Assembly (NCBI GenBank): GCA_038230275.1
Contig: JBBRNO010000016.1
Span: 1-64,000, forward strand
Reading direction: 5' to 3'
Origin: JANXXV01 sp038230275
GTDB lineage: Bacteria > Acidobacteriota > Terriglobia > Bryobacterales > Bryobacteraceae
Length of the DNA stretch: 64,000 bases
Position 1 is the stretch's first letter, and every line of letters begins with the position of its first letter. Of this stretch, positions 16,285-23,680 are shown one piece after another. A program made the translations under genes and the position numbers. The notes beneath the pieces are model-generated. The model made no database searches. It saw only the letters and a program-made list of their open reading frames with translations, and was not told the DNA's origin.

Positions 16285-17361
16285 ATGATGGCTTCGATGG
16301 TATATCTATTGCAGAGGATACTCTTGCGTCCAATCATACTGCTTTTCTTTCTGGGTGCCGTCGCGGGCGCCCAGTCGGGTAGCCGAGGCCCAGATGTGGG
16401 TGCCACGATCCCACGATTTTCCGCGCCAGACCAAAACGGGGTGTCCCGGACCCTGGATCAGGTGAAGGAGCCGAAGGGCACCATGATCGTATTTTACCGA
16501 TCGGCGGACTGGTGACCGTTCTGTAAAAGTCAGCTCGTGGAGCTGAACGAGAGTAGAGAAACCCTCCGCAAGGCCGGGTTGGGATTGGTGGCGATCAGTT
16601 TTGACAGCGTTGCCGTCTTGTCGAACTTTGCCAAACGGAAGGGGATCGAGTTTCCGCTGCTTTCCGACCCGGACTCCAAGATCATTCGGGATTTCGGCAT
16701 TTTGAACGATTCCGTGGCGAAGGACAATCCCTTCTATGGGATTCCGCATCCGGTAACCTACATTGTCGATCCGAAGGGTGTGGTGATTTCCCGGACGTTC
16801 GACGAGGATTACAAGCAGCGCTTCACGGTGGGAAATATCCTGACAGAGAAGCTGGACGTGCGCACCGGTGCCGCGGAATCGCAAGTTGAGACGAAGCATC
16901 TGAAGGTCACGGCGTCGTCCTCCAATGCCAAGGTCCGGCCAGGGGAGAGAATCCGATTGATTCTGGACGTCGAGTTGAAGCCGGGAATGCATGTGTATGC
17001 GCCCGGTGTGGAGGGCTATATCCCAATCGACTGGAAGATGACGGATTCCGCCGCGGTTCGACCGTCGCCGGCGGCCTATCCGCCGTCGCGGAAACTGCGT
17101 CTGGAAGCGATTCAGGAAACGGTGGATGTCTATGCCGGACGATTTAAACTGCAGCGGGAAGTTCTGATTGCGCCGCAGGCGAATGTGGAGCAAGTGGTAA
17201 AGGCAGGCGAGCCGCTGGTGATTGAGGGCACGCTCCGTTACCAGGCTTGTGACGACCGGATGTGCTATCTGCCGCAAAATGTCCCGCTCAAATGGACGTT
17301 GCAGTATGAACCGCATGACCGCACGCGCGTTCCCGTGGAGATACAGCGGCGGGTGCGGTAG
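16285..17361 (+). CDS. Predicted selenoprotein: exported AhpC/TSA-like redoxin (UxxC) fused to a DsbD-alpha-like domain
   Basis: The frame runs from ATG 16285 to 17361 and is interrupted once, by TGA at 16513-16515. Reading through it gives YRSADW-U-PFCKSQLVEL, in which position 77 takes the place of the first cysteine of the usual CPxC redox motif (Cys80 remains). Both sides of the TGA are plainly one redoxin domain in one frame, and a SECIS-like hairpin follows at the right distance. A signal peptide or anchor (PIILLFFLGAVAGAQ) precedes it. After about residue 200 comes a second domain ending in GTLRYQACDDRMCYLPQNVP, which resembles the N-terminal (alpha) domain of DsbD with its cysteine pair. 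I infer a periplasmic thiol/peroxide reductase that uses selenocysteine. The alternative is a nonsense-mutated gene. Confidence 0.8.
16516..16546 (+). promoter_or_regulatory. Candidate bacterial SECIS element just after the in-frame UGA
   Basis: TCAGCTC (16530-16536) and GAGCTGA (16540-16546) form a perfect 7-bp stem closed by the loop GTG (16537-16539). The loop begins 21 bases after the UGA and starts with GU, the two conserved loop bases in E. coli-type elements, and an unpaired stretch with U lies on the 5' side. These match what SelB needs in known bacterial selenoprotein messages. Folding was judged by eye. Confidence 0.65.
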
Positions 17362-17398
17362 GCGGGACTGTTATAATCGCCGTCACTGGAGAATCAAG

Positions 17399-17869
17399 AT
17401 GAAATGTTTGTGGATGGCGCTGATTGGCGCTGCTGCTGCGACACTGGCCGTTGGGGCCGATCTGCCGGGCTTCCGGCTGTGGAGCAACACGGAACTTAAG
17501 GGCTACGAGAAATCGCTGGCCGGCAAGGTGGACAAGGCGAAGATCGCATCTGAGGCATTCGGTGCGCTGGGCAACAATGCCAAGGCGCAGATTTCGCACC
17601 GTGAGGGCAATGGGGAAGCCGAAGTCCACGAGATGGTGCAGGATTTCTTTGTGGTGCAGAGCGGGGAAGCGACGCTGGTGGTGGGCGGACAGGTGGTGAG
17701 CCCGCACCAATCGGCTCCGAACGAGTTGCGGGGCCCTTCGATTAAGGGTGGCGAGAGCAAGAAGTTGAGCGCGGGCGATATTGTGTGTATTCCGGCGAAG
17801 ATGCCGCATCAACTGCAGGTGGCCGACGGGAAACAGTTCACTTATTTCGTTATCAAGGTGACCAAGTAG
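17399..17869 (+). CDS. Exported cupin-domain protein
   Basis: ATG 17399 is preceded by GGAG, and gives a 156-residue protein with a signal peptide (MKCLWMALIGAAAATLAVGA). The remainder is a compact cupin barrel: histidine-rich motif 1 HREGNGEAEVHEMVQDFFVV, and motif 2 GDIVCIPAKMPHQLQV containing the second metal-site histidine. It probably binds a metal ion in the periplasm; substrate unknown. It starts only 37 bases after the selenoprotein and may share its transcript. Confidence 0.85.
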   Translation: MKCLWMALIGAAAATLAVGADLPGFRLWSNTELKGYEKSLAGKVDKAKIASEAFGALGNNAKAQISHREGNGEAEVHEMVQDFFVVQSGEATLVVGGQVVSPHQSAPNELRGPSIKGGESKKLSAGDIVCIPAKMPHQLQVADGKQFTYFVIKVTK

Positions 17870-17965
17870 CGCCTAGTGGGCGGTGGCTTCAGTGGGCTAA
17901 GGGATCATGGGCGAAGGCAAGAATTGACCGTCGCCCTTTTCATTCCGTACAATGGAGTCAGGAAC

Positions 17966-18040
17966 GCGGGAGTAACTCAATGGTAGAGTCACAGCCTTCC
18001 AAGCTGTTGGTTGCCAGTTCGATCCTGGTCTCCCGCTCCA
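17966..18040 (+). tRNA. tRNA-Gly (anticodon UCC), with CCA end encoded
   Basis: A full cloverleaf can be drawn: acceptor GCGGGAG pairs with CTCCCGC, the anticodon stem ACAGC/GCTGT holds the loop CTTCCAA (anticodon TCC at 17998-18000), and the T arm contains GTTCGATC. The discriminator T is at 18037 and CCA is at 18038-18040. It ends four bases before the stop of the aminotransferase on the other strand. No integrase or repeated 3' end shows that it has been used as an attachment site. Confidence 0.97.
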
Positions 18041-18044
18041 AAGT

Positions 18045-19352
18045 TTAAAGCCGTTCAAACGCCTTGCTCAGTTTACTGAGCGTCTCCTTAACATCAGCTT
18101 CGGTGTGCGCCGCCGACACGTACATGCGGCCGTCGGGCACCAGAATGACTCCCTCTTCCATGGCGGCATAGAGGAATTTCTGCAGCCGTTCCCGGTTGTC
18201 GTCGAACCCATCGCGGTAGGTAGCCAATGCAGCCCGATCGGTGAAGTGTAAGTAGAATGCAGTGCCGAAGCCGGTAACTTGCAACGGAATCTTGTGCGCG
18301 GCCGCCAGGCTTCGGATGCCGGCCATCAGCTTGTCTCCCATACTATTGGCGTGGCGCAACGCAGCACCGCCATTGCGCGAGAGTGCGTCAAGACAGACAT
18401 CGGCGCCGGCCAGCGAAAAAGGGTTGCCGTTGAATGTTCCGCCGAACACTACTCCTCCGGTGAACATCATTTCCATGATGGCGGCGCGTCCCGCCACTAC
18501 GCTCAACGGCACTCCACCGCCCACGGCCTTGCCAAACGTGGCCAGATCCGGCTTGACTCCGAAATGCGTTTGGGCTCCACCCGGTTCGATGCGGAATCCG
18601 GTGATCACTTCGTCGAATATCAACAGCGCCCCGTACCGATCGGCCAGCTTTCTGACACCGGCCAGATAGCCGGGATTCGGCATCAGGCAACCGCTGTTGC
18701 AGAGCACCGGCTCCATCATGATGGCCGCCACCAGGCCTTTGTGCGCGGCCAGAATCTGATCCAGAATCTCGAGATCGTTCCAGGGCGCAACCACCGTATT
18801 CTCAAGCACATTCACCACTTGGCCTTTGGAGCCCAGCACGCTGTGCGGCGTTTCGCGCTCGCCCACTTCGCCGGATTGCGGCTTATAGCTGACCAGAGCC
18901 GAATCCATCCAGCCGTGGTAGTGGCCTTCAAATTTCAGAATCAGCGGACGTCCGGTGAACGCGCGTGCCAACCGGTGTACCAGTTGGACCGCCTCACTGC
19001 CGCTGGAAGTAAAAGCAATCAGCTCCGCGCACGGAACCAAAGACTTTATTTTTTCAGCGACGACGTATTCCAACTCGTGCTGCGCGCCGTAGCTCAGCGG
19101 TTTCTCCACCTCTTTGCGCAGCCGCTCCACCATTGCCGGATGGCAGTAACCCAGGATCATCGGACCCCAGGCGAGCTGGTAATCGATATACTCGTTCCCA
19201 TCCACGTCGCGAAGCCGGGCTCCGCTTCCGCTTTCGAAAAACAGCGGCACGGGCGCCTTAGCGCGAAAAGGGCTGCTGACTCCGCCTGCCAGTGAGCGGC
19301 GTGAGCGTTCCAGCATCTGCCGGGATCGATCCCATTTTGTTTTCAAAGACAT
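18045..19352 (-). CDS. Class III PLP-dependent aminotransferase, glutamate-1-semialdehyde aminomutase-like
   Basis: The 435-residue protein is a fold-type I enzyme. It has the HemL-like N-terminal pattern GGVSSPFRAKAPVPLFFESG, the PLP-phosphate loop SSGSEAV, HYHGWMD for cofactor stacking, the PLP aspartate in LLIFDEVITGFR, and the Schiff-base lysine in ATFGKAVGGGVPLS. Sequence similarity to HemL does not prove tetrapyrrole function: many paralogues of this size are amino-acid or amine aminotransferases. No other tetrapyrrole gene lies near. It is divergent from the MlrC gene. Confidence 0.88.
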   Translation of the reverse strand: MSLKTKWDRSRQMLERSRRSLAGGVSSPFRAKAPVPLFFESGSGARLRDVDGNEYIDYQLAWGPMILGYCHPAMVERLRKEVEKPLSYGAQHELEYVVAEKIKSLVPCAELIAFTSSGSEAVQLVHRLARAFTGRPLILKFEGHYHGWMDSALVSYKPQSGEVGERETPHSVLGSKGQVVNVLENTVVAPWNDLEILDQILAAHKGLVAAIMMEPVLCNSGCLMPNPGYLAGVRKLADRYGALLIFDEVITGFRIEPGGAQTHFGVKPDLATFGKAVGGGVPLSVVAGRAAIMEMMFTGGVVFGGTFNGNPFSLAGADVCLDALSRNGGAALRHANSMGDKLMAGIRSLAAAHKIPLQVTGFGTAFYLHFTDRAALATYRDGFDDNRERLQKFLYAAMEEGVILVPDGRMYVSAAHTEADVKETLSKLSKAFERL

Positions 19353-19443
19353 CTCCTATGAATAAAGGCTCATTGAAAATCATAGCGGACAAATGAGCCT
19401 GAAGCTGATATTTTAAAGCTCGACCCTTGCGAGCTAACTTCTC

Positions 19444-20922
19444 ATGAAAATTGCCATCGCTTCCATACTGCAGGAAAGTAACACCTTCTCTCCTGTCCAT
19501 ACTCGATATGAAGATTTTTCTCCCGTCTACGGACCGCAGGTTCTCCTTCGCCATGAAGGGAAATTGACTGAGATGGGTGGGTTCATCGACGTGCTGCGGC
19601 GCGCGCGGGCCACTATTCTGCCCGTTTGCGCCGCCTGGGCCATCACGGCAAATCGCCTGGAGCGGGCCGGCTTTGAAAAGTTGGCGAGCCGGTTCACCGA
19701 GGAACTGCAAGCGGTGCAGGCTGACGCGTTGCTGCTGGCGATGCATGGGGCGCAGACTGCCGAAGGCGAAGACGACGTAGAAGGTGAACTGTTAGCCAGG
19801 GCACGGGCAATCCTAGGGCCTGAACGGCCGATTGTGGTGACGCTGGATTTGCACGCCAACATCACGCGGGAAATGGTGCAGGTTGCGGACGCGATTGTCG
19901 GGCACCACACCTACCCGCACATCGACATGTTCGAGACTGGACGAAAAGCCGCGGAACTGCTGCTGAAGATTCAGCGCGGCGATGTGAAGCCTACGATGGC
20001 ATTCCGGAAGCTTCCGCTGATTGTGCCCGCGGAGAATTGTCAGACGTCCAGCGGACCCATGCACAAGTTGATGCGAGCGGCAGAGGCTTTGGAGGCGGAC
20101 GGGAAGGCGGAGGCCGTGTCCATTTTTCCGGTTCAGCCGTGGATGGATATCGAGGAGATGGGCTGTGCCGTTGTCTCCGTAACGAACAACCATGCGAAGC
20201 GCGCGCAACGCCAGGCGGATGGATTGGCGCGCCGTCTTTGGGATAACAGAAGCGCGTACGGCGTGAAGCTGACTCCGGTGCCGGATGCGATCGCGGCAGC
20301 GATGAAGGTGAAGGACGGACTGGTAGTGTTGGCCGAATCGTCCGACAGCACCGGTTCCGGCTCCCCTGGCGATAGCACCGGCGTTCTGAAGCATCTGGTG
20401 AAAGCACCGTTGACGCGTCCGGCGGCGATATTCCTGGTGGATCCTGCCGCGGTGGCTCAAGCGGTAGAAGCAGGGCCGGGCGCCACCCTGACGATGAAAA
20501 TCGGCGGCGCGTTCGATAAGAAGCACTCCAAGCCGGTGAAAGTGACGGCCTACGTCAGGCTAATTTCGGATGGCCGATGGATCGCTCGGGCGCGAGGATA
20601 CAATACCGGCATCACGACCTGCATGGGCCGAAGCGCCGTATTGGAAGTCGGCCAGGTGCAGATCCTGATTGCCGAACGGTCCGCGATGACGGTGGATCCG
20701 GCACTGTTTCAGAGCCACGGAATCGACCCTGTGCATTGTCAGATCGTTGTTGTGAAATCGCCCAATGGATTCCGTGCCGCCTACGAACCCATCGCCAAAG
20801 TTATTTTCCTGGTGGACACTCCGGGTGTCAGCACCGCTAATTTGAAGACGTTGCCCTTCCGGCGCGTACCGCGCCCTATTTACCCTTTGGACCCGGATAC
20901 ACCACTCCCGGAAGGTTTGTGA
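19444..20922 (+). CDS. M81 family metallopeptidase (MlrC-like)
   Basis: The 492-residue cytoplasmic protein consists of the DUF1485 N-terminal half and the MlrC C-terminal half. Zinc-binding segments VVTLDLHANIT (D and H) and GHHTYPHIDM are present, as is the family motif AESSDSTGSGSPGDSTG. Close relatives open linear peptides from microcystin degradation, but the great majority in soil bacteria have unknown natural substrates, so a general peptide or lactam hydrolase is the safer reading. Its stop codon overlaps the GTG start of a transporter remnant, suggesting that the transporter once formed part of the same operon. Confidence 0.88.
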   Translation: MKIAIASILQESNTFSPVHTRYEDFSPVYGPQVLLRHEGKLTEMGGFIDVLRRARATILPVCAAWAITANRLERAGFEKLASRFTEELQAVQADALLLAMHGAQTAEGEDDVEGELLARARAILGPERPIVVTLDLHANITREMVQVADAIVGHHTYPHIDMFETGRKAAELLLKIQRGDVKPTMAFRKLPLIVPAENCQTSSGPMHKLMRAAEALEADGKAEAVSIFPVQPWMDIEEMGCAVVSVTNNHAKRAQRQADGLARRLWDNRSAYGVKLTPVPDAIAAAMKVKDGLVVLAESSDSTGSGSPGDSTGVLKHLVKAPLTRPAAIFLVDPAAVAQAVEAGPGATLTMKIGGAFDKKHSKPVKVTAYVRLISDGRWIARARGYNTGITTCMGRSAVLEVGQVQILIAERSAMTVDPALFQSHGIDPVHCQIVVVKSPNGFRAAYEPIAKVIFLVDTPGVSTANLKTLPFRRVPRPIYPLDPDTPLPEGL

Positions 20923-21338
20923 ACGTACGGTTCTCCATTAAAGTGATGGCGCTGTTGATCAAGATGCTCTGCTACACGGATCGTGTTTGTCTGGTCAGGG
21001 CGGGTTCGGATGCGCGCAAAGCCTTCGGGCTGGATCAGGCGCAGATGGGCCTGGTCTATAGCATCTTCAGCCTCTCGTACTTTCTTGGCCAAACACCGTG
21101 GGGAATGTTGGCCGACCGCCAGGGATCGCGAGGTTTGATCAGCTTCGCCGTGGCGGGCTGGTCCGCGTTCAGCGCCATCACGGTGCTGGTTTTGCCCCCT
21201 TCTTTGATGGGCTGGGTTTTGAAACAATCGAACGATTGGGATTCCGTTCTAATGTTAAGTGTGGGTACAACCTCCGTGGCGGCTTTTCTTTGGTTGTTCG
21301 TCAATCCGCGGGCCGCTAAGGCAGGTCATGCGGCGTAG
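20919..21338 (+). pseudogene. MFS (anion:cation symporter-like) remnant with internal deletion
   Basis: The 139-residue frame starts with a recognisable MFS N-terminus (LIKMLCYTDRVCLVRAG, then GLDQAQMGLVYSIFSLSYFLGQTPWGMLADRQGSRGL) and then passes directly into a sequence that matches the C-terminal end of such proteins (LPPSLMGWVLKQSNDWDSVLML, FLWLFVNPRAAKAG). Roughly 280 residues of the middle are absent, so four-fifths of the transporter is missing while the frame is kept. The usual small residues in the first helix (VCIA) are altered to VCLV. I infer a deletion pseudogene, though a small expressed peptide cannot be excluded. Confidence 0.75.
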
Positions 21339-23352
21339 CTGGCTCATTGATTGCCTTGCCATCTTTCTTCTGACGTCAATCCTCATCTGGCCGTTGTTCA
21401 AGACCATCTATTTGGACCGGTGGGGATCTATCGAAAGCACATTTATCGCGGACGGCCGCATGCAGCTAGCGAACCTTCCCCATCGCAACTGGCAGCCACT
21501 GTGGTATTGCGGCACCCGCGCCGATTACGTTTATCCCCCTGCACTGCGTTACGGCACGGCAATCATCGCTAAGGTGTTGAGCACCAGCCCCGCCCACGCC
21601 TATCACATCTACATCGCCTTCTTTTATGCGCTTGGAATTGTGGGGATCTACATTTTGGTGCGGGTTGGGAATGGTTCGCGCGGGTTTGCATGGCTGGCCG
21701 CGGCGGCCGCGGCAATTCTGTCGCCGAATTTTCTGCTGACGTCGAGATTTCGAGTAGACAGCCTATACCGGGCACCACAAAGGTTGCACGTTCTGATTGA
21801 TTGGGGCGAGGGACCGCATATCTCAGCGCTTTCTGTGTTGCCTCTGGTATTCGCGGCCGCGATTCTCGCGGTTCGCCGGAACAACCCGGCATGGCTTGGC
21901 GCGGCAGCGGTGGCGGCGGCAATCGTGGTCACCAACAATTTTTATGGCTTGACGGCGCTGGCTATTTTGTTTCCCATTCTCGCCTGGGTGAGCTTCGCGG
22001 TTCAGCCGAACCGGCGGGTTTTGCTGTCTTTCGGAGCAATCGCCGCATTGGCTTATGGATTAACTGCGTGGTGGCTGGTGCCCTCTTATTTGAGGGTGAC
22101 TTCGCGGAATCTAAAGCTGGTGGCCGAACCTGGTAACTTGTGGTCGTTCGTCATCCTGATCGTTCTATTAGCCGCCTATCTTGCCATTACCTTTAAGCTG
22201 GCCCCGGCCGTCAAATCGACATACCCTCTCTTCGTTTGGAGCGGCTTTCTCTTTTTGAGCTTGTATGTGCTGGGCCGCATGTTCTCGCATTTCCAGGTCG
22301 CCGGAGACGCCATCCGATTGGTCCCCGAGTTCGATCTGTTCTTTATCCTCGCTGCGGTCGAACTTCTGCGGTGGCTCTGGAATCGGCCGGCCGGCAAGCT
22401 ACCTGCCTGGTTGTTACGCGCGGCCGTCGCCCTGGTCATCATAACGGCGTTCTGGTCGGGCATCCGCTATGTAAAGCGCTCGCACAGATTATTCCCGCAA
22501 GATTATGCCTGGAGTGAACGGGTTGAATATCGAACGGCGAATTGGATGCACCAAAATGCGCCGGGGCAACGCGCGCTGGCTACCGGCTCTATTCGTTTCT
22601 GGTACGACGTTTGGCACGATCTTCCGCAGATGGACGGTGGCTCGCAGCAGGGACTTCTGAACCCAAACATTGTTACCGCGCAGTATCGGATTCTACGCGG
22701 CAATGACATGAAACTGACAAGGCTTTGGCTCACCGCGCTCGCCGTGGACATCGCCATCATCCCTGAAAAAATGTCCAAGGAGTTTTACCACGACCTCAGC
22801 GAGGAGATCGCAGCCATGTGGCGAAAAGAATTTCCCATTCTGAGGGACGATGGGGAAGGCAACATCTTTTATCGCATCGAGAGACGATCTTCTGGGATTG
22901 CTCGTATTGTGGGGACAAAAGGAATCAGCAACCTTCCAGCGATTCCCGCCGAGGGTGAGCAATCCGCTCTCGAAGCATATGTCGCTGCGATTGAGGCCGA
23001 ACTTCCTGCCGGCGACGCGAATGGCAGACTCCGCATGACGCGGCCGAATACCGATGCGATCAACATCGACGTAACGCTAAGCCAAGGCGAGTCAGTACTG
23101 GTTCAGGAAAATTACGATTCTGCCTGGCGGGCCTACAGTGACGGGCGTTTGGTAAACATTGAAAGGGACCCAATTGGATTCATGGTGGTGCACTTGCCTT
23201 CCGGCAACCATTCCTTGGCCATTTTGTTCGAACCAACGTTAGAGAGTTATATCGGCCGCATCCTATCCTGCATTTCGCTTATCATCGTCCTGATGCTTGT
23301 GGTTGCTGGATACAGGCGCTCAAGTGTACAATTGGGCGCATCCATACGATGA
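21328..23352 (+). CDS. Large polytopic membrane protein with YfhO-like C-terminal domain (GT-C type)
   Basis: ATG 21328 gives 674 residues (the frame is open from 21259). About 12 membrane helices fill the first 430 residues (first helix LIDCLAIFLLTSILIWPL), with an early periplasmic loop DRWGSIESTFIADGRMQL containing acidic residues placed as in GT-C glycosyltransferases. The periplasmic tail ends in NYDSAWRAYSDGRLVNIERD and a final helix (GRILSCISLIIVLMLVVAGY), as in YfhO-like and PTPS-related membrane proteins. Likely a lipid-linked-sugar glycosyltransferase or a related enzyme; not certain. It overlaps the MFS remnant by 11 bases. Confidence 0.7.
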   Translation: MRRSWLIDCLAIFLLTSILIWPLFKTIYLDRWGSIESTFIADGRMQLANLPHRNWQPLWYCGTRADYVYPPALRYGTAIIAKVLSTSPAHAYHIYIAFFYALGIVGIYILVRVGNGSRGFAWLAAAAAAILSPNFLLTSRFRVDSLYRAPQRLHVLIDWGEGPHISALSVLPLVFAAAILAVRRNNPAWLGAAAVAAAIVVTNNFYGLTALAILFPILAWVSFAVQPNRRVLLSFGAIAALAYGLTAWWLVPSYLRVTSRNLKLVAEPGNLWSFVILIVLLAAYLAITFKLAPAVKSTYPLFVWSGFLFLSLYVLGRMFSHFQVAGDAIRLVPEFDLFFILAAVELLRWLWNRPAGKLPAWLLRAAVALVIITAFWSGIRYVKRSHRLFPQDYAWSERVEYRTANWMHQNAPGQRALATGSIRFWYDVWHDLPQMDGGSQQGLLNPNIVTAQYRILRGNDMKLTRLWLTALAVDIAIIPEKMSKEFYHDLSEEIAAMWRKEFPILRDDGEGNIFYRIERRSSGIARIVGTKGISNLPAIPAEGEQSALEAYVAAIEAELPAGDANGRLRMTRPNTDAINIDVTLSQGESVLVQENYDSAWRAYSDGRLVNIERDPIGFMVVHLPSGNHSLAILFEPTLESYIGRILSCISLIIVLMLVVAGYRRSSVQLGASIR

Positions 23353-23358
23353 GCCTAA

Positions 23359-23640
23359 GTGTGGATTTCGAAAATCAGCCAGTACTTCGCGCCCGAAGAC
23401 TACGTGTTTGAGTTGGCAGCGAAGAATTCAGCGCGATTGGGACAGTTGAGAATCCGTTTCATCGGCGGAACGAAGGATGTTTCCATGCCGGACGCCGAAG
23501 CTCTGCACGCGCTGCTGCTGAAACTGGCGATCCCGCACGAATAGGAATGCCTGCTGGACGCGCCGCACAATACCAAGGTGTATTATGATCGGGCTGGCGT
23601 GCACGGGTTTCAATTCAGGCAATTGGGTTTGTTCGTGCGC
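23359..23640 (+). pseudogene. C-terminal remnant of an esterase (PF00756-like) with an in-frame stop
   Basis: The frame has no proper N-terminus: it begins about seven bases after the preceding stop, with SKISQYFAPEDYVFELAAKN and RIRFIGGTKDVSMPDAEALH. It meets TAG at 23542-23544, then continues in the same frame with LLDAPHNTKVYYDRAGVHGFQF, which is the expected next conserved block including the catalytic histidine region. The enzyme nucleophile and N-terminal two-thirds are missing. This is a decaying gene fragment, not an expressed protein. Confidence 0.75.
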
Positions 23641-23680
23641 GCTAAGATTGCGTTTGTGATGTGCCAAGCGACGGATCCAT

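Noticed and set aside
16306..17316. A 336-residue open frame antisense to the selenoprotein gene
   Set aside because: It is a shadow of the high-GC coding frame: His/Arg-rich, no family match, no ribosome site, and the plus-strand protein is clearly recognisable.
17966..18040. tRNA-Gly as an integration site of a mobile island
   Set aside because: No integrase, no direct repeat of the tRNA 3' end and no sharp change in gene content starts here.
18279..19295. Long plus-strand frame opposite the aminotransferase
   Set aside because: Same reasoning: it has no domain and lies fully within a well-supported gene on the other strand.
23542..23544. TAG in the esterase fragment read as pyrrolysine
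   Set aside because: There is no reason to expect pyrrolysine here, and the fragment also lacks two-thirds of the enzyme, so decay is the simpler reading.
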